From contig JARLJB010000058.1 of assembly GCA_031291415.1 (NCBI GenBank), forward strand, positions 61,105-125,104: a stretch of 64,000 nucleotides of DNA. The letters are read 5' to 3'. The notes beneath the pieces are model-generated. The model saw only the letters and a program-made list of their open reading frames with translations. It was not told the DNA's origin and searched no databases. Position 1 is the first letter of the stretch; each line of letters starts with the position of its first letter. Position numbers and translations under genes: made by a program. Shown piece after piece: positions 23,515-30,749 of the stretch. The stretch comes from Telmatospirillum sp. Lineage in GTDB: Bacteria > Pseudomonadota > Alphaproteobacteria > Rhodospirillales > Magnetospirillaceae.

Positions 23515-24599
23515 TGCCGACCTCGCGAGCCACTCCTCCGGACGAGGACTTCGCCACGGCGTTGCGTCGCTCGCGGATGGTTCTGGATTTTCTGGCACAG
23601 TTGCGCATCCCTCCCAATCCCGAGCGCTTCATCGTCGTCTACTACCACCAGACGGGCGACAAGCCGGATTTGTCGAAGGCGCTTAACCGCCTGCTGTCCC
23701 ATGACAAATTGACAGCGCTTGCCTTGGACGAGCTTTACGACGAGTTTTTCAGCCGCTTCCTTGAGGAAACCCAGTTACGCGACGCCGGCCAGCGGATCGG
23801 CAAGACAGTGGCCGAAGTCGCTGATTGCCTTGGCGAGGCAAGCGGTTCGGCCCAGCATTACAGCTCCGTCCTGACCAGGTTCACCGGCTCGGCCGGCCAA
23901 TTGAACACCGCCCCCGGTTCAGCCGATCCGCACGTCATGGCCGAGTTGAGCGAGGCGATCGGCACGGTGCTGAGCGAAACCCGGAAGATGTCAGAAACCA
24001 ACCGGCTGCTTGAGGACCGGCTCCAGTTGTCCAGTCGGGAAATCGATCTCCTGCGCGAACATCTCGACCTGCTGGAGCGCGAAGCCGGACTCGACAGCCT
24101 GACCGGCATCGCCAATCGCAAGAGTTTCGACATGGTGCTGCGCGAGTCCATCGCCCTGTCGACCCGCGAGGAGCAGCCGCTGTGTCTCCTGATGATCGAC
24201 ATCGATCATTTCAAGGCGTTCAACGACGCGCACGGGCACCAGATGGGCGACAACGTCCTGAAGCTCGTCGCCCGTTACATGAAGGAATGCGTCAAGGGCA
24301 GAGACACCGTGGCGCGCTATGGCGGCGAAGAATTCGCGGTGGTTCTGCCCCATACGCGTCTCGACGCCGCCATCCTGGCCGCCAACATCATCCGGCGTCA
24401 CGTCGCTGCCAAAAAAGTGGTCAACCGCCGCACCGGCGCCAGCCTGGGACAGGTCACCCTGTCGATCGGCGTCGCCGAACACCGGCCGGGCGAACCGGCC
24501 TCGGAACTGGTTCACCGCGCCGACGAAGCGCTTTATCTGGCCAAAGCCAACGGCCGTGACCGGGTCGCCGCCGAAACGGATCTGCCTGCACACCCCTGA
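23514..24599 (+). CDS. Diguanylate cyclase (GGDEF), unknown N-terminal domain
   Basis: This cytoplasmic protein (361 residues) probably makes cyclic di-GMP from GTP. Residues 1-160 form a helical region matching no domain I recognise. A coiled-coil stretch at about 155-190 is followed by a GGDEF domain starting at DSLTGIANRKSF. The active-site loop is GGEEF at 270-274, and the metal segment is MIDIDHFKAFND. The inhibitory I-site position five residues before it reads KGRD rather than RxxD, so product inhibition may be weakened. The ATG at 23514 overlaps the previous stop as TGATG; a GTG at 23505 is the alternative. Confidence 0.88.
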   Translation: MPTSRATPPDEDFATALRRSRMVLDFLAQLRIPPNPERFIVVYYHQTGDKPDLSKALNRLLSHDKLTALALDELYDEFFSRFLEETQLRDAGQRIGKTVAEVADCLGEASGSAQHYSSVLTRFTGSAGQLNTAPGSADPHVMAELSEAIGTVLSETRKMSETNRLLEDRLQLSSREIDLLREHLDLLEREAGLDSLTGIANRKSFDMVLRESIALSTREEQPLCLLMIDIDHFKAFNDAHGHQMGDNVLKLVARYMKECVKGRDTVARYGGEEFAVVLPHTRLDAAILAANIIRRHVAAKKVVNRRTGASLGQVTLSIGVAEHRPGEPASELVHRADEALYLAKANGRDRVAAETDLPAHP

Positions 24600-24637
24600 T
24601 CTCGACCATCCGAAGACGCCAGGAAGAAACAAATTGT

Positions 24638-24727
24638 CAGTGGCACCGGCGTCCCTGCGGTGTTCCGGCGTGAGCCGGAAAGGGTCCGCCTGGCGGCGAA
24701 ACACCGGCAGGGACGCCGGTGCCACTG
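24638..24727. repeat. Long inverted repeat after the diguanylate cyclase gene
   Basis: The outer arms (from CAGTGGCACCGGCG at 24638 and ending CGCCGGTGCCACTG at 24727) pair over about 27 of 28 positions, with one base missing on the left. The centre has a second small inverted repeat, CCGGCGTGAGCCGG. The structure could terminate both converging transcripts but has no T tract. It looks like a dispersed palindromic (REP-like) element. Confidence 0.75.
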
Positions 24728-24771
24728 TGTTTCATTCAGGGCGGGTCGGCGCGCCATCGGTGCGGAACTCT

Positions 24772-24860
24772 AGAGCCGGATGATTTTTGGCGGAATCGCG
24801 CAGCGATACCGCCAAAAATCTGAATCCGCCTCTATCTCAATAAAGTAGAGGGCGATTCAG
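24772..24860. repeat. Double palindrome downstream of btsR
   Basis: The first hairpin pairs GATTTTTGGCGG (24782-24793) exactly with 24809-24820, and its loop contains a further ATCGC/GCGAT stem. A second hairpin pairs CTGAATC and CCTCTA (24820-24834) with 24846-24860. The second lies just past the btsR stop on its transcript and may act as its terminator. The AGAGC outer edge recalls the palindromes near 15.8-15.9 kb. Confidence 0.6.
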
Positions 24861-24863
24861 ACT

Positions 24864-25583
24864 TTAGACAATTCCCAGTCGTTCTTTGATACGAGGCAGG
24901 AAACGACGGCTGATCGGGACAGTATGTCCCTGCTGCGTGATAAATTCCGCCAGACCGCTTTCCAAAAACGACATCTTCCGAATGCTTTCGACATTCACGA
25001 GAAACTGCCGGTGACATCGCAGTAATTTCGTTCTTTCTTGCAAAACATTCAAAGGAAGAGCCGTTGGAAGTTCTTCTCCATTGACATTCATTACGTATAT
25101 TCCCGCGTCCGTTGAGGACACATACTCCACTTCTTCTATTTTCAATAGCAGAACAAGATGGTGTCCGAAGCAGGGAATCTGACGTAATTGGTTCACCTCT
25201 GGAAGCAAACCGATTTTCTGAGGAGATCGGTCGCTCCGGAGACGGCACAAGGTGTTTTCCAACCGGTCCAGGGTAATCGGCTTGAGCAAATAGTCGAACG
25301 CGTGCTTCTCAAAGGCGTCTACCGCATATTTGTCGTAGGCCGTCAAAAATACGATCCGCGGCGCCGTTTTATGGTCAAGCATGCTCAGCATTTCGATGCC
25401 GGTTATGCGAGGCATCTCGATGTCGAGGAAGACGACATCCGGCCTTTCCTTGTTGACAGCGCCGATTGCTTCGATGGCGTTGCCACACTCTCCCTGAATT
25501 TGGATATCCGTGGATTTTTCGAGGGCGCGTCGGAGATCCCGGCGCGCCAGCGGTTCATCGTCGACGATGAGGACCGTGATCAT
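24864..25583 (-). CDS. btsR: LytTR response regulator, BtsR-like
   Basis: This DNA-binding response regulator has 239 residues. The receiver domain (1-120) has acidic residues D8-D9 and the phosphoacceptor D54 in VVFLDIEMP; the LytTR DNA-binding domain (about 130-239) includes LLRCHRQFLVN. The whole sequence tracks E. coli BtsR (YehT) closely, for example GECGNAIEAIGAV, FDYLLKPI and VPISRRFL. In E. coli, BtsR activates a pyruvate transporter gene. The gene follows its kinase with no gap (stop TAG then ATG). The symbol is by similarity recalled from memory. Confidence 0.9.
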   Translation of the reverse strand: MITVLIVDDEPLARRDLRRALEKSTDIQIQGECGNAIEAIGAVNKERPDVVFLDIEMPRITGIEMLSMLDHKTAPRIVFLTAYDKYAVDAFEKHAFDYLLKPITLDRLENTLCRLRSDRSPQKIGLLPEVNQLRQIPCFGHHLVLLLKIEEVEYVSSTDAGIYVMNVNGEELPTALPLNVLQERTKLLRCHRQFLVNVESIRKMSFLESGLAEFITQQGHTVPISRRFLPRIKERLGIV

Positions 25584-27275
25584 CTAGGAAGTGGCTCCTG
25601 CGGGAACGCGCACCGTGACCAGGGTAGAGAGATCCCTCTTGCAAGTGATCGTTACGCCATAGGAGTTGCCGTAACAGTTCTTGATACGCCGGTCAACGAG
25701 ACTTATGCCGAGCCCATCGTCGTCCGGTCTTCGCTCATAGAGCCCGGCATTGTCCTCCACATCGAGGGCAAGGTCGCGGTCCTCCTTCCTGGCGCTGATG
25801 CGGACGCGTCCGGCCTTGAAGAGCTGCGACGTCCCATGTTTGATGGCGTTCTCGACCAAGGGCTGGAGCGTGAAGGACGGCAGCCGTACCGACCGGAATG
25901 CATCCGGGATGTCGATGTCCACGGAAAGCTGGCCAGAGAACCGCGCCAACTCAATCCGCAAATAGGCCATGACGTGCTCGATCTCCTCGGAAAGAGACGT
26001 CTCTTCCGCCGGTCTCTTCAGATTGTTGCGCAAAAAAATGGATAGATCACCGATCAACTCGCGCGCCTTTCCCGGGTCGAAGTCGGTGACTGCGGAGATG
26101 GTATTCAATGTGTTGAAGAGAAAGTGCGGATTTACCTGCGCATGCAACAGCTTGAGTTCGGCCTGGATCAGAAGCGTCTTTTGCTGCTCGTAGCGACCGG
26201 CGAGAATCTGGTTCGACAGCAACTTGGCGATACCTTCGCCCAGCGTACGATTGATGGTTGAGAACAGCTTCGTTTTCGGTTCATAGAGCTTGATCGTCCC
26301 GATCACATGACGATCCTCTCCCACCAGAGGAATCACCAGGCATGATCCAAGTCTGCAATTTGGCACGATTGAACATTGATAGGATACTTCGTTGCCATCG
26401 GCGTAGAAAACCTGGTTGTTTGCGATTGCCTGAAGTGTCTGAGGGGAGGTGATCGGCGTCCCCGGCAGATGATGGTCGCCACCGATACCGATGAACGCAA
26501 GAATCTTCTCGCGGTCGGTGATCGCCACCGCGCCGACGCCGGTCTGGTCGTAGATGATCCGAGCGACGCGCATGCTGTTTTCTTGATTGAATCCCGTATG
26601 CAGGACGCCATCCGCCCGGGCGGCGATCGCCAGCGCTTTGGCGGAGAAAGCGTTCGACTGCCGTTCAATCAACTCCCGACGGTCGACCAGGATCTCCATG
26701 AACATGGCGGCGCCGACCGAGTTCGCGACCAGCTCCGGCAGCGCGATCAGACCAACGGTGTTGAGCGCCTCGTTAAATGGTCTCGCGACGGCCAGATCGA
26801 TGAACAGCTCGATGACGACACCGACAAATGTCAAAAATCCCGCCATGAACGGATTGAACAGCGTTCTGATCTTGCCGCGTCGAATCAAATAGAGATGCGC
26901 CAATCCGCCAAGCAGTCCTTGCGCGACAATATCAAGCGCCGCGGCCAGAGCGAACGATCCGCCCAGGGAATAACGGTGCAGTCCACCGGTCAGCCCGACC
27001 GCCAATCCGACGACAGGTCCACCTAGAAGACCGCCGAGCACCGCGCCGATCGCCGGGGTGTTGGCAATACCCAGGATAACGGGGAAGCCAAGGAGGGTTC
27101 CCATAATGCAGAACAGCGAGAACACGATGTAACAGGCCCCGCGCTGAGGCCACCGGATCGTGGCGCGGGTGAGCGGAATGAACAGCCGGGTTCGGCTCAG
27201 CGCGTAGGCGACCAAAAGACAGAGGGACATCTGATGAAGAAGCGGTAGCAAAAGATTGAGGGGATCCATCGTCAT
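25584..27275 (-). CDS. btsS: Membrane sensor histidine kinase, BtsS-like (pyruvate sensor family)
   Basis: This LytS-family kinase has 563 residues from the chosen start. Its 5TM-5TMR sensor region (about 1-200) contains GGLLGGPVVG and GLTGGLHRYSLGG. A GAF-like domain (about 220-350) contains AITDREKILAFIGIGGDHH, and the kinase core has the H-box NPHFLFNTLNTI and the ATP segment LQPLVENAIKHG. These match E. coli BtsS (YehU), a high-affinity pyruvate receptor. The ATG at 27275 aligns with the BtsS start; the open frame begins 23 codons earlier at 27344. Genes for serine uptake and deamination lie immediately upstream on the same strand, so pyruvate from serine is a plausible signal. Confidence 0.9.
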   Translation of the reverse strand: MTMDPLNLLLPLLHQMSLCLLVAYALSRTRLFIPLTRATIRWPQRGACYIVFSLFCIMGTLLGFPVILGIANTPAIGAVLGGLLGGPVVGLAVGLTGGLHRYSLGGSFALAAALDIVAQGLLGGLAHLYLIRRGKIRTLFNPFMAGFLTFVGVVIELFIDLAVARPFNEALNTVGLIALPELVANSVGAAMFMEILVDRRELIERQSNAFSAKALAIAARADGVLHTGFNQENSMRVARIIYDQTGVGAVAITDREKILAFIGIGGDHHLPGTPITSPQTLQAIANNQVFYADGNEVSYQCSIVPNCRLGSCLVIPLVGEDRHVIGTIKLYEPKTKLFSTINRTLGEGIAKLLSNQILAGRYEQQKTLLIQAELKLLHAQVNPHFLFNTLNTISAVTDFDPGKARELIGDLSIFLRNNLKRPAEETSLSEEIEHVMAYLRIELARFSGQLSVDIDIPDAFRSVRLPSFTLQPLVENAIKHGTSQLFKAGRVRISARKEDRDLALDVEDNAGLYERRPDDDGLGISLVDRRIKNCYGNSYGVTITCKRDLSTLVTVRVPAGATS

Positions 27276-27394
27276 ACTATCGATTTCCCGGCCGTCTACG
27301 GATCGCTCCCAGCGGACAGACTCATCCAGAAGTCGCCGCATCATACCAATGTGTTTGTCTCTCGTGGTTGGAATCTAACATTTGTTCCTCTGCC

Positions 27395-27492
27395 GAGTGG
27401 GGCGGGCATCCTGCCCGCCCCCGACGCGGAAGCGGCGGAAATGCTGATTTTTCGGCTTCTCCGAAGGACGGGCGGGACACCCTCCCCGCTCA
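27395..27492. repeat. Dispersed palindromic element between sdaA and btsS
   Basis: The element starts GAGTGGGGCGGGC, contains a GGGGCGGGCA/TGCCCGCCCC hairpin (27399-27408 and 27412-27421), and ends in CCGAAGGACGGGCGGGAC followed by a C-rich tail. A shortened relative occurs at 30625-30666. The 240-base sdaA-btsS gap contains nothing else that I recognise. Confidence 0.6.
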
Positions 27493-27514
27493 CTTATCCG
27501 TCAGATTTTCACCA

Positions 27515-28930
27515 CTAGCTTGCCCACTGGACATTGACCGGGTCGTCTTCGCCTTCGTCGTCTTGCATTGGCGTCGAGACAATTTTGGCTGCTAGACCGC
27601 CGCAAGAGGTCTCGCGGTATTTGGGGCTCATGTCCTTGCCGGTCTCGAACATCGCCTCAATGACCTTGTCGAGCGAAACCAGCGGATCGCTGTTACGGCG
27701 CAACGCCATCCTCGTCGCGTTGATCGCCTTCATGGCGCCGATCGCGTTGCGCTCGATGCAAGGAATCTGGACTTGCCCTCCCACCGGATCGCAGGTCAGG
27801 CCCAGGTTGTGCTCCATGGCGATCTCCGCCGCTGTGCACACCTGCTCGGGTTTGCCCCCGAGAAGATCGGCCAGCCCGGCGGCGGCCATCGAACAGGCGA
27901 CGCCGATCTCCCCCTGGCAGCCGACTTCGGCACCGGAGATGGAGGCATTCCTTTTGTACAGGGAACCGACACCGGCGGAAGCCAGGAAAAAGCGGGTGCA
28001 GCCGTCATCATCCATGGGTTTGACGAAATGATTGTAGTATGCGGCCACCGCCGGAACGATGCCGCAGGCGCCGTTGGTCGGCGCGGTCACGACACGCCCG
28101 CCCGAGGCATTCTCTTCGGCGATGGCCAAGGCGAACATGTTGACCCAGTCGATCGCATTCATCGGGTCGCGCGACAGTGGATCGGCGGAGGCTAACTGCC
28201 GACGCAGGATGGCGGCGCGGCGCGGAACACGCAAGGGACCGGGCAAGACGCCTTCCGTGCTCATGCCCCGCTCCATGCTGGTGCGCATGGTCTGCCAGAT
28301 GTTGCCGAAATAGGCGCGGATTTCCTCGTGACTGTGCATCCTGAGTTCGTTTTCCAGGATCAGGCCGGAAAAGGACAGGCCGGATCGTCGGCAGCACGCC
28401 ACCAGTTCAACGGCGCTCGTGTAGGGAAAGGGCAGCGAGATTTCCTGCGTCTCCGCCTTCCCGAAATCATCGTCGTCGACGATGAAACCGCCGCCGATGG
28501 AATAGTAAATCTTGTCCTGCAGCAGGCGGTTGCCGGCGAACGCCTGAATCCTCAGCCCGTTTTCATGTTTGGGGAGATTGGAGCGATGGAAGGTGAGGGC
28601 GTCCTGCGGAAAGTCGACCACCTTGCCACTATCGCCCAACGGGATGCACCGCGTGGCGCGCACCTGCCCGACGACTCGCGGGATCGCGTCGATCTCGACG
28701 GTATCTGGCAGGTTTCCTGCCAGGCCGAGGATAAGCGCGACATCGGTTTGATGTCCGCGCCCGGTCAACGCCAGCGAGCCATAGACATCGACCTGGACCC
28801 GAGTGGCCTCGGCAAGGCGTCCGTGGTCACGCAGGTCGTCGACGAATCGTTTGGCGGCCTTCATCGGTCCTACGGTATGCGAGCTGGAGGGGCCGATCCC
28901 GACCTTGTAGAGGTCGAACATGCTGATCAT
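27515..28930 (-). CDS. sdaA: L-serine dehydratase (L-serine ammonia-lyase), iron-sulfur type
   Basis: The enzyme converts L-serine to pyruvate and ammonia with a [4Fe-4S] cluster. The ATG at 28930 gives the hallmark start MISMFDLYKVGIGPSSSHT and lies after a GGAAGGA site. The open frame extends 73 codons upstream without homology. The 471-residue single-chain protein has the N-terminal beta domain and the C-terminal catalytic domain. Cluster cysteines are expected in NGACGIVPA and in TCDPVGGQVQIPC. It sits 100 nt downstream of the serine transporter gene and 240 nt upstream of the BtsS-like kinase gene. Confidence 0.95.
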   Translation of the reverse strand: MISMFDLYKVGIGPSSSHTVGPMKAAKRFVDDLRDHGRLAEATRVQVDVYGSLALTGRGHQTDVALILGLAGNLPDTVEIDAIPRVVGQVRATRCIPLGDSGKVVDFPQDALTFHRSNLPKHENGLRIQAFAGNRLLQDKIYYSIGGGFIVDDDDFGKAETQEISLPFPYTSAVELVACCRRSGLSFSGLILENELRMHSHEEIRAYFGNIWQTMRTSMERGMSTEGVLPGPLRVPRRAAILRRQLASADPLSRDPMNAIDWVNMFALAIAEENASGGRVVTAPTNGACGIVPAVAAYYNHFVKPMDDDGCTRFFLASAGVGSLYKRNASISGAEVGCQGEIGVACSMAAAGLADLLGGKPEQVCTAAEIAMEHNLGLTCDPVGGQVQIPCIERNAIGAMKAINATRMALRRNSDPLVSLDKVIEAMFETGKDMSPKYRETSCGGLAAKIVSTPMQDDEGEDDPVNVQWAS

Positions 28931-29030
28931 GGTTTGGATCCTTCCAAAAGCGAAACGCATCTCCGACCGTCCCCCGGACCGCCCTTCCCATCGCGGTAGG
29001 GTGGACTCAGGGAACGAACCGGCACGGATG

Positions 29031-30323
29031 TCAGAGGCTGAGCAGCGAGTAGAAGATCGCCGATATCGCGACGGCACCGACGAACACCACCAGCACATTG
29101 CTCGGCTGGCCGGCGTATTTGCGCATGGCTGGAATCTTGCGGATCGCATACATGGGCATGATGAAGAGCAGCATGGCGATGATCGGGCCGCACAGCGATT
29201 CGATCATGCCGAGGATGCTCGGATTCAAGGTGGCGGCGATCCATACGGCGGCAAACATGAACAGCGCGCTGGTGCGGTTGATCACCTTCGAATCAGCGGC
29301 CTTTCCCTGGCCGCGCAGATGCTGGGCGATCAGACCGTTCAGTCCCTCGCGGGCGCCAAGATAATGCCCGAGGAATGACTTGGTGATCGCGACAAACGCC
29401 ACGGTCGGGGCCAGATAGGCCATCAGCGGGTTTTGGAATCTGTTGCCGAGGTACGACAATATCGAGATGTTCTGTTCCTTTGCTGCATTCAATTCGCTCG
29501 GCGACAGACTGAATACGCAACTAAAGACAAAGAACATCACCACCGCAGTCATCATCATGGCTGCACGCATTTCGATTGCGTCAACCCGCGATTCCGCCTC
29601 TTTCCCATAACGATGTTCCTGGGCGACCACAAATCGGGAAATGACCGGGGAGTGATTGAATGAGAATACCAGGACCGGAATGCTGAGCCAGAGGGTGATG
29701 CTGAACTGACCGGCGTTCGGGACCTGGTGCATGATGGCGCCATTCCACTCGGGAGCGAGATAAAGGCCAATCCCGATCATGACCAGGACAAACGGATAGA
29801 CGAGCCAACCCATGACCCGGACGACCATCTGTTCTCCCAGCTTGATGATGCCCATCAGGCAGAGAAGCAGGGCAAGCGATAGCAGTATGCGCGGCGGCGG
29901 CTCCATGCCGATTTGATGCACCATGAAGCTTTGGACGGTATTGGTCATGCCAACGCCGTAGAGCAGCAAAATCGGCAGGATTGTAAAGAAGTAAAGCAGG
30001 GTGATGAGCTTTCCCGCCAAGGCCCCGAAATGTTCCTGCACCACTTCGGTGATGTCGCTGCCGGGCTTGGACGAGGACAGGATGAAACGGCAGAGTCCGC
30101 GGTGCGCCAGATAGGTCATGGGCAGGGCTAAAACTGCCATCACGATCAGCGGCCAGAAGCCTCCACGGCCCGCGTCGATCGGCAGAAACAGCGTGCCCGC
30201 GCCGATCGCCGTGGCGAACAGACCCAGCATCCATCTCGTGTCATGTCTGTTCCAGGATAGGGTGGGGTTTCCCAGCGCCGTGGTTTCGGCCGAGGTCCTC
30301 ATTATTTCGGTCGAGGTACTCAT
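29031..30323 (-). CDS. sdaC: Serine/threonine transporter, SdaC (HAAAP) family
   Basis: This 430-residue inner-membrane protein with about 11 hydrophobic segments belongs to the hydroxy/aromatic amino acid permease family, probably a proton-coupled serine importer. Typical segments are GLFATAIGAGTLFLPIDAG near residue 34, FSFNHSPVISRFV near 225, and SFLGHYLGAREGLNGL near 320. A GGAGGAGGAG site precedes the ATG. The sdaA gene lies 100 nt downstream, so uptake and deamination of serine are probably co-expressed. Substrate choice (serine over threonine or tryptophan) rests on that context. Confidence 0.88.
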   Translation of the reverse strand: MSTSTEIMRTSAETTALGNPTLSWNRHDTRWMLGLFATAIGAGTLFLPIDAGRGGFWPLIVMAVLALPMTYLAHRGLCRFILSSSKPGSDITEVVQEHFGALAGKLITLLYFFTILPILLLYGVGMTNTVQSFMVHQIGMEPPPRILLSLALLLCLMGIIKLGEQMVVRVMGWLVYPFVLVMIGIGLYLAPEWNGAIMHQVPNAGQFSITLWLSIPVLVFSFNHSPVISRFVVAQEHRYGKEAESRVDAIEMRAAMMMTAVVMFFVFSCVFSLSPSELNAAKEQNISILSYLGNRFQNPLMAYLAPTVAFVAITKSFLGHYLGAREGLNGLIAQHLRGQGKAADSKVINRTSALFMFAAVWIAATLNPSILGMIESLCGPIIAMLLFIMPMYAIRKIPAMRKYAGQPSNVLVVFVGAVAISAIFYSLLSL

Positions 30324-30624
30324 TGTGAATGCTCCTCCTCCGGGCCCCTTTTTTGCCCGATGACGGCGTCGTCAAGGGTGGGGCCACGATTGTTCAACCG
30401 GGAGGAAGGCTAGCTATCCCGCCGTCAACGACGACGGGCTTTCTTCGGAACGGAGAAATAGCAGAATGAACGGTCGATTGGAGGAATGAGCGGAGGCGAG
30501 GCTATTCTCGGAGGCCACCGGAGTGATCCCCCAATCGATTTTGCCGATACGAGTGGTAAAAATCTGACGGATGCGTCCTTGAACCAGGAGTGGGACGGAC
30601 GTCCGAGTTTGTGAAAAAAATGAT

Positions 30625-30666
30625 GAGTGGGGTGGGCTTTCGGTTTCGCCGAAGGACGGGCGAGAC
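30625..30666. repeat. Shortened copy of the dispersed element at 27.4 kb
   Basis: It shares the start GAGTGGGGTGGGC and the end CCGAAGGACGGGCGAGAC with the element at 27395-27478 but lacks the roughly 40-base middle. The pair therefore looks like a full and an internally deleted copy of one repeat. Confidence 0.55.
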
Positions 30667-30713
30667 GTGGCCGGGCTTGGAATCGGCATTGGCGGCCGCG
30701 GCGTCCTTTTTTC

Positions 30714-30741
30714 TTGGCGCGCCCATCGGAACAGATATAGT
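30714..30741 (+). promoter_or_regulatory. Promoter of the helicase gene, near-leaderless
   Basis: TTGGCG (30714-30719) and TATAGT (30736-30741), 16 bases apart, form a good sigma-70-type promoter. The ATG at 30750 lies only eight bases past the -10 box, so the message should have almost no leader, and no ribosome-binding site is visible. Confidence 0.6.
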
Positions 30742-30749
30742 ACAAAGCC

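Larger units (their letters stand above)
30324..30749. other. Divergent intergenic region sdaC / pcrA
   Basis: The 426 bases between the divergent sdaC and helicase genes hold the sdaC leader with its purine-rich ribosome-binding site, a weak 8-of-9-bp hairpin at 30418-30438, a short copy of the dispersed element (30625-30666) and the helicase promoter. I looked for paired BtsR-type sites near sdaC and found no convincing pair. I see no gene here. Confidence 0.6.

Noticed and set aside
28931..29149. 73-codon N-terminal extension of L-serine dehydratase
   Set aside because: Family members begin at MIS(M/L)FD. The extension is low in homology and overlaps the sdaC 3' end, and a good ribosome-binding site lies right before 28930.
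30418..30438. Hairpin with a short pyrimidine tail between sdaC and the helicase gene
   Set aside because: Both flanking genes point away from it, so there is no transcript for it to terminate, and the stem has a mismatch.
30486..30557. TGAGCGGA and CGAGTGGT as possible BtsR binding sites upstream of sdaC
   Set aside because: Each differs from the E. coli consensus as I recall it, and the spacing (about 55 bases) does not fit the expected closely spaced direct repeat.
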